DNA of 64,000 nt, taken from Pseudomonadota bacterium (GTDB lineage: Bacteria; Pseudomonadota; Alphaproteobacteria; Sneathiellales; Sneathiellaceae). Position 1 is the first letter of the stretch. Every line of letters starts with the position of its first letter. A program made the translations under genes and the position numbers. Below the pieces are notes generated by a model. The model did not search any database and had not been told where the DNA came from. It saw only the letters and a program-made list of their open reading frames with translations. Positions 9,345 through 17,287 of the stretch are shown piece by piece. The stretch covers positions 1-64,000 of the forward strand of contig JANSXH010000014.1 of assembly GCA_024743055.1 (NCBI GenBank). Reading direction: 5' to 3'.

Positions 9345-10084
9345 GATCCCACATCCTCATTTGGTTCGGGCATCAGGATTTTGAGGCCGGGCGGGTCAAA
9401 TTTCCTGGCTGTTTTGGCCAGTATCTTAGTCCTCGCACGTCGAATACCGGCATCCTCGATATTTTGCAGGATGAAATCGTCGAGCGTCATATGCTGCGCA
9501 ATGCGGCTATTCACAATGCTTTGTATTTCCTTTTGGTCCAGCGCCTTTTGGCTCAGCCCCTCACAGGGAATGCCGGCAAGCGGCACCGGCTCCCCCTCCA
9601 ACAGATACCCGCCTCGCAGACTGACATAGGCATGGATCCGATCAATAGGTCCCGATCTTTCGCATTCAAGAGAGACTTCTTGTAGTTCGGCAAAACAGTA
9701 ATTCATGCCGAGCGCTTCGGTTTCATGCATGCGGGTGAGCTCAGCTTCTGTAAGCCAGATGATATGCACCGAGGACACGCTGCCGGGAAAACTGTTCAAG
9801 GTCGCCGCCATAGATCCGTAGGAAGAAAAATGCGCCGAGTAAGTGCAGGCGATATCGGTAAGCCGTGCGGCAGTCACTGGGATCTTGACCTTATCTGATG
9901 CGCCGTATTTCCGGCAAAGCTGTTCCGGCGATCCGTTTGATCCGCAGGCGAGGACCGGAAGCCGATCCTCAAAGTCATAGTCCTGTGGCAATGGGAGGTC
10001 CTTGCCTTCCGTAAACAGATAGGAGTCTTCTGGCCTCGCGTAAGGATAGCCCAGTGCCCGGGCTATCCTGTCATCTTCAAGCAT
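9341..10084 (-). CDS. Uncharacterised protein, gamma-glutamylcyclotransferase-like N-terminus
   Basis: 247 residues. The segment VLACGSNGSPEQLCRKYG at 44-61 resembles the substrate-loop signature (YGSN) of the gamma-glutamylcyclotransferase fold, and the body has a conserved-looking HIIWLTEAELTRMHETEA segment of the same sort as GGCT-like proteins, so I suggest a GGCT-like fold with low certainty. No signal peptide. The frame continues upstream into the SDR gene, but ATG 10084 lies 11 bp past the SDR stop and is the natural start. It sits between an SDR and an AbrB-family gene on the same strand, with a four-base overlap to the latter. Function unknown. Confidence 0.65.
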   Translation of the reverse strand: MLEDDRIARALGYPYARPEDSYLFTEGKDLPLPQDYDFEDRLPVLACGSNGSPEQLCRKYGASDKVKIPVTAARLTDIACTYSAHFSSYGSMAATLNSFPGSVSSVHIIWLTEAELTRMHETEALGMNYCFAELQEVSLECERSGPIDRIHAYVSLRGGYLLEGEPVPLAGIPCEGLSQKALDQKEIQSIVNSRIAQHMTLDDFILQNIEDAGIRRARTKILAKTARKFDPPGLKILMPEPNEDVGS

Positions 10085-10095
10085 ATTGGTGCCAC

Positions 10096-10863
10096 CTAAG
10101 TTCCCAAATGCATGCCGCCATCGAGAATGATAATTTCTCCGGTGATCATATTGGCGCCATCGGCAAACCAAACCGCGGCTTCCGCGATATCCTCTGGCTT
10201 GCACACCTTTTGTAGGGGCGTGGATTTGAGCAGGCTTTTCTTATAGGCCTCGTATTTATCCTCCCCATAGCCTTGCAGCAGCCAGCGGGTTTCAATGAAT
10301 CCGGGGCAAATTGAATTCACCCGAATTTCCGGACCGAGCGTGCGGGCAAGGGCTTTGGTCATGGAATTAAGCGCGCCTTTTGAGGCGACATAAGCGATGC
10401 TGGAGCCGATACCGCTTGTTCCCGCGACTGAGGAGATCATGACGATGGCACCTTTGCCACCCTGTTTCATATAGGGGGCAACGGCCCGCGACATCTGATA
10501 CGGGCCAATGGTGTTGACGGCGTAGATATCATGGAAGTCCTGGGCATCCAGTCCATCAAGGTCGTTATGCGCCACGAATTTTGTCCGCCCGGCATTATTG
10601 ACAAGTGCGTCGATACGGCCCCATTTCTCCATGGTCGCCGCGGCCATCGCCTTGCAGTCCTCATCCTTGGAAACATCCGCCTGATAGAGAAGGGTTTCCA
10701 CGCCATGCCCTTCGCATATGGCAACCGTCTCTTCAGCTTCTTTCAGGCTTCTTGTGTAGTTGATAACGACGTTATAGCCTTTTTCGGCGAAGCCAATGGC
10801 AATACCGGCACCGGCGCCGGTTGCTGATCCGGTGACAATAGCGACTTTGTTGGATGAGCTCAT
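10096..10863 (-). CDS. SDR-family oxidoreductase
   Basis: Classical short-chain dehydrogenase/reductase, 255 residues. The cofactor motif TGSATGAGAGIA begins at 11, NNAG is at 89-92, the catalytic Ser is near 145 and the YxxxK is Y158/K162. The C-terminal GEIIILDGGM is the family ending seen in FabG-like enzymes. The residue after the second strand (NYTRS) lacks an acidic residue, which favours NADP(H). Likely reduces or oxidises a carbonyl/alcohol; the substrate cannot be told. First gene of a leftward operon with the GGCT-like and AbrB-family genes. Confidence 0.88.
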   Translation of the reverse strand: MSSSNKVAIVTGSATGAGAGIAIGFAEKGYNVVINYTRSLKEAEETVAICEGHGVETLLYQADVSKDEDCKAMAAATMEKWGRIDALVNNAGRTKFVAHNDLDGLDAQDFHDIYAVNTIGPYQMSRAVAPYMKQGGKGAIVMISSVAGTSGIGSSIAYVASKGALNSMTKALARTLGPEIRVNSICPGFIETRWLLQGYGEDKYEAYKKSLLKSTPLQKVCKPEDIAEAAVWFADGANMITGEIIILDGGMHLGT

Positions 10864-10995
10864 GATAGTTCCTGTTATTATTGTTAATGGCGAGGATGCA
10901 GATTAGCGAAGAAATGGGCTAACGCACAATGGAAAAGCGATATGTTCTAGCATGTGGAAAGAGTTGGCCATGAAGAGTGTTCAAGGGACGGAGAT

Positions 10996-11901
10996 ATGAA
11001 GATTGAATTTTCTCCAGACGTGGCGGAAGCCCGGAAGTCCGGACAGGCGATTGTCGCACTGGAATCAACGATTATCAGCCATGGCTTTCCCCATCCTGAA
11101 AATCTGGCGGTTGCCGCGGAAATGGAAGAAACCGTTCGGCAGCAGGGCGCTGTTCCGGCGACCATTGCCTTGATTGACGGAAATATAAAATGTGGTTTGA
11201 CGGAATCGGAGGTTCATCGGCTGGCGACAGACGCTGGTGTTCGCAAATGTTCGGTTCGGGACATGGCCGTTATCATGGCGGAACAGGCGATAGGATCGAC
11301 AACGGTTGCCGCTACGGCCTTTATCGCCGCCAAAGCAGGCATAAAGGTCTTTGCGACCGGCGGTATTGGCGGCGTTCATCGGCGGGAGGAGGGGGCAGAT
11401 GGGTATGATATCTCCTCGGACCTGCTGGAGCTTTCCCGGACCAATATCATTGTTGTCTCAGCCGGGGCGAAATCCCTTCTGGATCTTCCCGCGACCCTGG
11501 AGGTGCTGGAAACCTATAGTGTTGCTGTCGTCGGCTATGAAACCAACGAGTTTCCGGCGTTCCATACCCGATCCAGTGGCCTGAAGCTGCCCCATCGCGC
11601 GGATAGCCTTGACCAGCTTACTGCCATTGGCCGGTCTCATTTCGAACTTGATGGTGAAGCGGGAATGCTCGTTTGTAATCCGGTGCCGGAAGAAGCCGCC
11701 ATGAAAGTGGATGAGATCGAAAGCCTGATCACTCAGGCACGCGCGGAAGCCATCTCGGAAGGCATAAAGGGAGCGGCGGTTACTCCCTACATACTGGCGG
11801 CGCTTAACCGGTTATCTGACGGACGCACCAGTGAAGTCAACAAGGCGCTGGCGCTGAACAATGCGGATCTGGCAGCTAGGCTTGCTGTGCGCTTGGCTTG
11901 A
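10996..11901 (+). CDS. psuG: Pseudouridine-5'-phosphate glycosidase
   Basis: 301 residues. Reversibly cleaves pseudouridine 5'-phosphate to uracil and ribose 5-phosphate, for RNA breakdown. The N-terminal ALESTIISHG carries the catalytic Glu (residue 23), and FATGGIGGVHR and VSAGAKSLLDL (candidate active-site Lys) are the family's conserved stretches; the end has GAAVTPYILAAL. I chose ATG 10996, preceded by GGGACGGAG, over a longer frame starting at 10954. No pseudouridine kinase (psuK) gene lies beside it, unlike in enterobacteria, so the kinase must be elsewhere or the substrate arrives already phosphorylated. The 3' end overlaps the convergent YeeE/YedE gene by 26 bp. Confidence 0.92.
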   Translation: MKIEFSPDVAEARKSGQAIVALESTIISHGFPHPENLAVAAEMEETVRQQGAVPATIALIDGNIKCGLTESEVHRLATDAGVRKCSVRDMAVIMAEQAIGSTTVAATAFIAAKAGIKVFATGGIGGVHRREEGADGYDISSDLLELSRTNIIVVSAGAKSLLDLPATLEVLETYSVAVVGYETNEFPAFHTRSSGLKLPHRADSLDQLTAIGRSHFELDGEAGMLVCNPVPEEAAMKVDEIESLITQARAEAISEGIKGAAVTPYILAALNRLSDGRTSEVNKALALNNADLAARLAVRLA

Positions 11902-12307
11902 AGGCGCCGGAAATCAGTTTGGCGAGGAGAATGCCGACAATCATGGCACCGACAAACAGGATGACTTCACCCCGTCCATAGGCGAGGGAGCTGAGGGCCG
12001 GACCGGGGCAAAAACCGCCAAGGCCCCAACCAAGGCCGAAGATTCCGGCGCCAGTTAGCAAGCGTGTGTCGATATCCTGCCGTGAGGGCAGGACAAATCT
12101 CTCGCCAAAGAATGGCACCGGGCGTTTCAGGAGGTACCAGAAGCTGACCAAAGTAACCGCGACGCCGCCGCCCATGACAAACAGAAGGCTCGGGTCCCAG
12201 TTGCCGGTGATATCGAGAAATCCAACAATTTTACCCGGGCTGACCATGCCGGAGAGGGCGAGACCAAAGCCAAAGAGAATGCCGCTTAACAGGGTCAATA
12301 GTTTCAT
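11876..12307 (-). CDS. YeeE/YedE-family sulfur transporter half (DUF6691-like)
   Basis: 143 residues with about four transmembrane helices. The repeat patterns GFGLALSGMVSPGKIVGFLD and GWGLGGFCPGPALSSL, the latter with the conserved cysteine, mark it as the C-terminal-type half of the YeeE/YedE family. E. coli YeeE imports thiosulfate; two-gene split versions like this occur beside BigR/SqrR regulators. It overlaps the other half by four bases (ATGA at 12304-12307), so the halves are translationally coupled and probably form one channel. Transcribed leftward from the regulator promoter at about 13,070. Overlaps the end of psuG on the other strand. Confidence 0.85.
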   Translation of the reverse strand: MKLLTLLSGILFGFGLALSGMVSPGKIVGFLDITGNWDPSLLFVMGGGVAVTLVSFWYLLKRPVPFFGERFVLPSRQDIDTRLLTGAGIFGLGWGLGGFCPGPALSSLAYGRGEVILFVGAMIVGILLAKLISGAFKPSAQQA

Positions 12308-12756
12308 ATCGCGGATTCTCCCGTAAGCAAGCGCATGACGAAGACAGTGATCACTGCGACGATCATGAAAGTCACAGTCGCGACAATGGAGCGAGCAGAA
12401 AGCCGGCCGATGCCGCAGACGCCATGTCCGCTTGTGCAGCCGGATCCGATATAGGTTCCGAAACCGACAAGAAGCCCGGCTCCCGCTATCAGGCCAAGAT
12501 GGGCCTTTTCGCTGAGCCCGTAGGGATTGAGGTCAATAAACACTATATTTCCACCGAGAAGCGGATAGAGAGCTGCGCCGATTATCAGGCCGACAACAAA
12601 CAGGCTGCGCCACTGCCAGTCCCCCGCTTTTGGAGGTAAAAGACCTGCGAAAATGCCGCTAATGCCCGCCATTCTGCCAGTCAGCAGCAGCACGGTTGCC
12701 GATCCGCCGATAATCAGGCCGCCAATAAGGGAAGCGATAGGGGTGAAATTCTCCAT
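12304..12756 (-). CDS. YeeE/YedE-family sulfur transporter half
   Basis: 150 residues with about four membrane helices. SLIGGLIIGGSATVLLLTGR near the N-terminus and GFGTYIGSGCTSGHGVCGIGR in the second half are the diagnostic YeeE/YedE repeats; the two cysteines there are expected to carry the sulfur relay. ATG 12756 was chosen because it follows the regulator stop directly (12758) and agrees with family starts; the open frame extends ten codons further. Lies between the ArsR-type repressor and the second half gene, all in one leftward operon. Confidence 0.87.
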   Translation of the reverse strand: MENFTPIASLIGGLIIGGSATVLLLTGRMAGISGIFAGLLPPKAGDWQWRSLFVVGLIIGAALYPLLGGNIVFIDLNPYGLSEKAHLGLIAGAGLLVGFGTYIGSGCTSGHGVCGIGRLSARSIVATVTFMIVAVITVFVMRLLTGESAI

Positions 12757-12757
12757 A

Positions 12758-13060
12758 TCAGTCCATCTCCCGACAATAAAGCGCATAGAGGACGCTGATC
12801 ACCAGTCCGGCCTCATCGCCATCTAAGGAATAGTAAATCGTCTGTCCGTCACGCCGGGTCTTGACCAGATTGTCACGGCGGAGCAGGGATAGCTGTTGCG
12901 AAACCGATGCCGACGCCATTTCCAGACGCTTTGCCAGCTCAGTCACGGAAATCTCTCCGTCATGCATCTGACAGAGCAAAAGCAATCGGGTTTCACTCGA
13001 TAAAGCCTTCATCAGGGAACTTGCCCGGGTGGCGGCTTCCTTCATATTCTGTATATTCAT
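12758..13060 (-). CDS. ArsR/SmtB-type repressor, SqrR/BigR-like persulfide sensor
   Basis: 100 residues: a single winged helix-turn-helix with SSETRLLLLCQMHDGEISVTELA and the recognition helix region MASASVSQQLSLLRR. Two cysteines, C30 in helix 2 and C96 near the C-terminus, occupy the positions of the redox-active pair of SqrR and BigR, which form a polysulfide bridge and release DNA when persulfides accumulate. The gene content around it (persulfide-dioxygenase-like hydrolase, YeeE/YedE halves) fits that role. ATG 13060 is only about one base from the start site predicted by TTGACT-17-TAGATA, so the message may be leaderless; an internal ATG at 13045 is the alternative. Autoregulation through the palindrome at 13066-13089 is likely. 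Confidence 0.85.
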   Translation of the reverse strand: MNIQNMKEAATRASSLMKALSSETRLLLLCQMHDGEISVTELAKRLEMASASVSQQLSLLRRDNLVKTRRDGQTIYYSLDGDEAGLVISVLYALYCREMD

Positions 13061-13062
13061 AC

Positions 13063-13096
13063 TTGTATATCTATGAAGGTATAGATATATAGTCAA
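13063..13096. promoter_or_regulatory. Divergent promoters overlapping a perfect inverted repeat operator
   Basis: The perfect 9-bp inverted repeat tatatctat-6-atagatata (13066-13074 and 13081-13089) fills the spacer of two face-to-face promoters. Rightward: TTGTAT (13063-13068), 17 bp, TATATA (13086-13091) for the hydrolase. Leftward: TTGACT (13096-13091), 17 bp, TAGATA (13073-13068) for the repressor and transporter genes. A dimeric ArsR-type repressor bound here would block both. Promoter matches and repeat are seen directly; the binding partner is inferred. Confidence 0.75.
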
Positions 13097-13158
13097 GGGA
13101 ATAAATTAGTGATAGCGTTCGCACATCGATATGCTGTGTGAAAAGAAGGTTGAAAAAA

Positions 13159-14019
13159 ATGAACCCCACCGTCAAAGCGTTTTTCCATGAACCGACCTAT
13201 ACCGTGAGCTATGTGGTTTCAGATCCACAAACGGGTCGGGCGGTGATTATTGACAGTGTTCTCGATTTCGACATCAAGTCAGGGCGGACAGGGACGCAAG
13301 CCGCAGATGAGGTAATTGCCTATATCAAGTCTGAAAATCTTGAAACTGACTGGATCCTGGAAACTCATGTTCATGCGGATCACCTGACAGCGGCACCTTA
13401 TTTACAAGAAAAACTGGGCGGCACCATCGGGATCGGTGGGTGTGTTGATAAAGTGCAATCAACCTTTAAAACGGTCTTCAATTTCGGCGATGAAATGCAA
13501 ACCGACGGATCTCAATTCCAGCATCTCTTTGCGGATGGGGAGAGCTGTCCTGTTGGCAATCTGACCCTGGAAGTCATGTATACCCCGGGTCATACACCAG
13601 CCTGCGTTACTTACAAAATTGGTGATGCGGTTTTTGTCGGCGATACTCTGTTTATGCCGGATTATGGTTCGGCGCGCTGTGATTTCCCAGGCGGGGACGC
13701 CAGGGTCTTGTATAAATCAATCCGCAAAATTCTCTCTTTCCCGCGGGAAACCCGTCTTTTCATGTGCCATGACTATGGTCCCAACGGTCGGGATTATGCC
13801 TGGGAAACCTCAGTTGCTGAGCAGCTTGCAGACAACATTCATATTCATGAAGGGGTGACGGAAGAGGAATTCGTTGCCATGCGGGAGGGGCGGGATGCTG
13901 ATCTCTCCATGCCGGTGCTCATCATTCCATCGGTTCAGGTGAATATGTGCGGCGGGCAATTTCCGCCAGCCGAAGAAAACGGGGTATCTTACCTCAAGAC
14001 CCCGGTAGACCTGCTCTAG
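13159..14019 (+). CDS. MBL-fold persulfide-dioxygenase-like hydrolase (Blh/ETHE1 type)
   Basis: 286 residues. The metallo-beta-lactamase motif ETHVHADHLTA gives H70, H72, D74 and H75; the third His lies in YTPGHTPAC and the bridging Asp in VGDTLFM. Proteins of this group (ETHE1, Blh) bind one iron and oxidise glutathione persulfide to sulfite. The tail is longer than ETHE1 and includes VQVNMCGGQFPPAEENG, typical of Blh-like bacterial members; no rhodanese domain is attached. ATG 13159 follows a GAAGGT ribosome site. Divergent from the SqrR/BigR-like repressor and controlled by the shared operator. Ends tail to tail with the next gene in a shared CTAG. Confidence 0.87.
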   Translation: MNPTVKAFFHEPTYTVSYVVSDPQTGRAVIIDSVLDFDIKSGRTGTQAADEVIAYIKSENLETDWILETHVHADHLTAAPYLQEKLGGTIGIGGCVDKVQSTFKTVFNFGDEMQTDGSQFQHLFADGESCPVGNLTLEVMYTPGHTPACVTYKIGDAVFVGDTLFMPDYGSARCDFPGGDARVLYKSIRKILSFPRETRLFMCHDYGPNGRDYAWETSVAEQLADNIHIHEGVTEEEFVAMREGRDADLSMPVLIIPSVQVNMCGGQFPPAEENGVSYLKTPVDLL

Positions 14020-15335
14020 GAGCTGCTTTTCTCGGCAATATAGGCGGGCAAATTCAGTTTCGGAGAGACCACGAAACAGGAGAACCGCCGCTCAGCAAGG
14101 TTGCTGCAAGCTTTGCGTGCTTCCAATTCATTGAAACCGACTACCTGAGCCCGATAGAAGGGCTTGCCGTTGGAGATCGCTTTCTCAATATTTACCCGGC
14201 GGCCATCAAGCATACCTTTTGATTGCGCGGCCGCCTTGTAAACCTGATCCCTGGCTGTCGTCACACGGCTATAGGCGCCGATCTGGATTGCCCAAACTTC
14301 TTCCTGATCCTGAGGGATGGGCTGTGCCGTACTCTGCGGTGGCGGTGTCGCTTTCACGACCCGTATGTGATTGATGGATTTCTTTGGCGCTGGCTTGGGA
14401 TTTGCCTTGGCAACCTGAACCTTTTTGGTGCCCGTATGCGGTTGACCGAGGGCAATCCGCAAAGGTTTGTCAGCGGGAACCGGAACTATAGAGGGCCGTT
14501 TTTTCTCCATAATGGCAAAGCCTTTATCGAGGAGAGAGGCCATATGGGTATCACGGCTGCGGGCCGTCCTTCCGCCGAACACTACCGCAACCAGGCGATT
14601 GCTGCCACGCTTTGCGGAAGCGACAAGATTAAAGCCGGAGGCCCGGATATATCCGGTCTTGATCCCATCCGCGCCTTTATATTTCTTCAGCAGATTGTTG
14701 TGGTTCTTATGGGAACGGCCTTTGTATTTGAATTTTTCCAAGGACAGAAAATGATAATATTGCGGAAACTCATGGATCAGCGCAGCCCCCAGGATGGCCA
14801 TGTCCCGAGCCGTGCTCTTTTGACGGCGGTTAGGCAGGCCGCTGGCGTTGCGGAAACTTGTTCGCCGCATTCCCAGCCGTTGTGCGGTTGTCGTCATTTG
14901 CAAGGCAAAGGCTTGTTCTGTCTTGGCCATGCTTTCGGCGAGGACCGTCGCGGCATCATTGGCGGATTTGGTGATCAGCGCAAAAACCGCATCCCGGACC
15001 GTAATTGTGCCGCCACGCTTCAAGCCCAGTTTTGTCGGTGTTTGTCCGGCAGCCCGGGCGGAAACCGACAATCTTTGATCCAATCGAAGCTTGCCACGTC
15101 GCAGCGCATCGAAGGTCATATACAAGGTCATGATTTTTGTAAGAGACGCAGGATAGAGTCTCTGATCAGCATTTCGCGAGTACAGGATTTCGCCGGTACG
15201 GCTGTCCATTACGACAGCAGCGTATCTGGCAAAGGCGTCTTTAGGCTGTAGCGTCAATAAAGCAGCACCAAAAATAACGGCGCATAACAGCAACAAACGT
15301 AACACGTTAGCCTGTTTTTCTCGAAAATTGCTCAA
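14016..15335 (-). CDS. D-alanyl-D-alanine carboxypeptidase with SPOR domain
   Basis: 439 residues. N-terminal signal peptide (hydrophobic 11-29, AFA cleavage near 36). The penicillin-binding S11 peptidase domain has S64-x-x-K67 (ASLTK), S124-A-N126 and K226-T-G228. A proline/lysine linker follows, then a C-terminal SPOR domain from about 365 (EEVWAIQIGAYSRV) that binds denuded peptidoglycan at the septum. This DacC/PBP6-like plus SPOR layout is common in alphaproteobacteria. It trims the terminal D-Ala of stem peptides in the periplasm, likely at division sites. Monocistronic: no gene follows on the strand and a 241-bp AT-rich gap precedes it. Confidence 0.92.
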   Translation of the reverse strand: MSNFREKQANVLRLLLLCAVIFGAALLTLQPKDAFARYAAVVMDSRTGEILYSRNADQRLYPASLTKIMTLYMTFDALRRGKLRLDQRLSVSARAAGQTPTKLGLKRGGTITVRDAVFALITKSANDAATVLAESMAKTEQAFALQMTTTAQRLGMRRTSFRNASGLPNRRQKSTARDMAILGAALIHEFPQYYHFLSLEKFKYKGRSHKNHNNLLKKYKGADGIKTGYIRASGFNLVASAKRGSNRLVAVVFGGRTARSRDTHMASLLDKGFAIMEKKRPSIVPVPADKPLRIALGQPHTGTKKVQVAKANPKPAPKKSINHIRVVKATPPPQSTAQPIPQDQEEVWAIQIGAYSRVTTARDQVYKAAAQSKGMLDGRRVNIEKAISNGKPFYRAQVVGFNELEARKACSNLAERRFSCFVVSPKLNLPAYIAEKSSS

Positions 15336-15576
15336 AGATAACCCTGTTTTAAATAATAAACTGATACTGGTACTGACAGAATTTATCGATTATCACGGGA
15401 GTGTAGAAAATACCGCGAATCATGTCCATCAAAATTCGGATTAATTTTATTCTATCCCGATCTAAACAATTCGGTCTATCCTCTTATGATCCATAAATTT
15501 CTGTCATTTTTGATAATATGAAAAGATAGTTAATATCTCGTAACCATATTCATATTTTACCCAAAGGAATTTTCTA

Positions 15577-16263
15577 ATGCTTGTCCTGCACAAATTCGTT
15601 GGAATTATGGTCACCGCTTTCCTTCTGGCATCCTGCGCGGCAGATGGAGGGACCGGCAATCCGTTGTTCCGTCCCTTTCAATGGTTCTCATATGCCAATG
15701 GCGACGATATCCGCGGAAAATGTGAGCCAGGTGGGAATGCGCGATATCGGTTGATCTATAACGCCTTATATGAAGAGCAGGTGAGAACTTATGATATTTG
15801 GCAGCGACCGGGGGCCAAGGCTGCAGAGCAGACAACCCGGGTATTTGCCGGCGGGATCAGCACGGACTGGGTCCTCTCCAGATCAGGCCTGGATGTTGCC
15901 GCGACCCATAGAAGCAAGGAAGTGATCAGCCTGGATGATCTCATTGCCATTGAGCAGGCCTTGATCAAAAGCGGGTTTGAACAGCCGGCGATCAAAGGGC
16001 AGGTTTTGCATTCCGACAGTTTTTACTGGATCGCCATGGTTTGCCGGGACGGTAATTTTAAATTCTACGCCTGGAACAAAAGAAATGCGGATGTCGCCAA
16101 GCTTCCATTTCGGGAGGTGCTTTCTAAAGGAGATAAGACAGGCGTCGATTTCCTTGAGCCCTATGTGCCGGTATATGAGGGCAGGGGGTCTCGTTATTAT
16201 AATGGCAGGAATGGCAGTACCTATTTTTCAATGGAAGTCGGCAACAATGGATTGATCCTTTGA
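15577..16263 (+). CDS. Hypothetical lipoprotein
   Basis: 228 residues. A lipoprotein signal is clear: hydrophobic MVTAFLLASC with the lipidated cysteine at residue 20, followed by small polar residues (AADGGTG). The residue after Cys is Ala, so export to the outer membrane is expected. The mature part has no recognised domain; it contains GDDIRGKCEPGGNARYRLIYNALYEEQVRTYDI, written here as a region from about residue 44, and two further cysteines (C48, MVCRDG) that might pair. AAAGGAA precedes the ATG. Its neighbours, a carboxypeptidase and a phasin, give no functional hint. Confidence 0.75.
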   Translation: MLVLHKFVGIMVTAFLLASCAADGGTGNPLFRPFQWFSYANGDDIRGKCEPGGNARYRLIYNALYEEQVRTYDIWQRPGAKAAEQTTRVFAGGISTDWVLSRSGLDVAATHRSKEVISLDDLIAIEQALIKSGFEQPAIKGQVLHSDSFYWIAMVCRDGNFKFYAWNKRNADVAKLPFREVLSKGDKTGVDFLEPYVPVYEGRGSRYYNGRNGSTYFSMEVGNNGLIL

Positions 16264-16387
16264 GATATATTAGAAAAATACGAAAAAAGTGAAGAATTTT
16301 TTGTTGCAGAACGGTGAAATTTCTGTGAATCTTGTAGTTCATGTTCTAAAAATACCTATAAAAACAATAGTTTAATCCGCTTAAATA

Positions 16388-16410
16388 TTTTTTGTGCAGT
16401 GCACAAAAAA
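16388..16410. promoter_or_regulatory. 23-bp perfect palindrome upstream of the phasin promoter
   Basis: The sequence ttttttgtgca-g-tgcacaaaaaa is a perfect palindrome centred on 16399 and sits directly upstream of the -35 element at 16415. Its core TGCAGTGCA recurs at 16456-16464. TGC/GCA dyads are the recognition pattern reported for PhaR repressors of phasin genes, so a PhaR operator is the best guess. Confidence 0.7.
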
Positions 16411-16414
16411 ACCA

Positions 16415-16442
16415 TTGACATTAATCAGAGCAATATTATATA
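16415..16442 (+). promoter_or_regulatory. Sigma-70-type promoter of the phasin gene
   Basis: TTGACA (16415-16420, perfect) and TATATA (16437-16442) are separated by 16 bp, giving a start site near 16449. It lies between two copies of the TGCAGTGCA operator-like core. Confidence 0.75.
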
Positions 16443-16477
16443 AGTTTCACATTGTTGCAGTGCAGCAAAACTTATAT
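16438..16477. promoter_or_regulatory. Second operator-like core inside a larger dyad in the phasin leader
   Basis: A 10-bp inverted repeat, atataagttt (16438-16447) and aaacttatat (16468-16477), encloses ttgcagtgcagca, which repeats the TGCAGTGCA core of the upstream palindrome with centre spacing of 61 bp. The left arm overlaps the -10 element and the core lies at about +8 to +16. The outer repeat could also fold in RNA. Confidence 0.6.
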
Positions 16478-16504
16478 GGGACGTTAATCTGAAAGGTTAA
16501 GTCA

Positions 16505-17068
16505 ATGACGACGAAGAAAACCACGAAAAAAGCCACTGTTGATCCAGTGGAAGTAACCAAAGGAATTGAAGAAATGGTTGATGCAAACCGCAAGACTCTT
16601 CAGGACGCCTTTGCATTTGGTACAGAAGCTGCTGAAAAAGCCTTCAAGACCAACACAGAAACTCTGAAAACCAACTACGAAAAAGCTGTTGCTGAAGGTA
16701 AGTCTGGTTTTGAGAAAGCCGTAAAGACATTCGAAGGCTCACAGTTCTATGACAAGGACAATGCAGAAGCTTTCGTAAAGGCAAGCAATGCCGCTGTTGA
16801 AAAAGGTGAGAAAATCGGCTCAGCGATGATCGATTTCGGAACCGACCGTATGCAGGAAGTCTTCAACGTAACACGCTCTATCGCCGAGACTGAGGACGTT
16901 ACTAAAGTTGTTGAAATCCAGACGGAATTTGCAAAAACTTCCATGCAGACTTACGTCTCTGAAGTTGGCAAAATCAACACTATGGTTGTTGATGCAACCA
17001 AATCAGTTCTCGAGCCGTTCGGCGCACAGTATGCTGCCAACCTCGACATGTTTACGAAACAGGCCTAA
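16505..17068 (+). CDS. Phasin-family protein
   Basis: 187 residues, lysine- and alanine-rich, almost entirely predicted amphipathic helix, with the Phasin_2 pattern (EEMVDANRKTLQDAFAFG, then FVKASNAAVEKGEKIGS and LEPFGAQYAANLDMF). Phasins coat polyhydroxyalkanoate granules and set their size. The N-terminus TTKKTTKK is basic and disordered. AAAGG at 16492-16496 places the start. The gene has a strong TTGACA promoter flanked by two TGCAGTGCA dyads, consistent with PhaR-type repression relieved by PHA, and its own terminator, so it is a single-gene unit and probably highly expressed. No PHA synthase is in the window. Confidence 0.9.
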   Translation: MTTKKTTKKATVDPVEVTKGIEEMVDANRKTLQDAFAFGTEAAEKAFKTNTETLKTNYEKAVAEGKSGFEKAVKTFEGSQFYDKDNAEAFVKASNAAVEKGEKIGSAMIDFGTDRMQEVFNVTRSIAETEDVTKVVEIQTEFAKTSMQTYVSEVGKINTMVVDATKSVLEPFGAQYAANLDMFTKQA

Positions 17069-17096
17069 TTAGACCGTTTCAGTATAGCATCCCAAG

Positions 17097-17128
17097 AAAG
17101 GCCCGGAATTTTCCGGGCCTTTTTTTGT
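17097..17128 (+). terminator. Intrinsic terminator of the phasin gene
   Basis: A perfect 12-bp stem aaaggcccggaa / ttccgggccttt with a two-base loop, followed by a T run. Lies 28 bp after the phasin stop. Confidence 0.92.
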
Positions 17129-17287
17129 GCCCGTGATCATCGAATGATCACTTTATTCTGATTTTTTTTATCATTGTAAGAATATTTTTTGAATTTCCTG
17201 ATAAGATATATAATTAAGAAATAGGAGCAGAGTTCTCTGCTTTTCTTAAATGGGCGCATTTTAAAGGAAGTAGCTGGTTATTTGGCA

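Noticed and set aside
8922..9629. 235-codon plus-strand ORF opposite AbrB-family and GGCT-like genes
   Set aside because: Spans two opposite genes and has no motif.
14223..15251. 342-codon plus-strand ORF opposite the carboxypeptidase gene
   Set aside because: Antisense to a gene with all catalytic motifs; low-complexity basic product.
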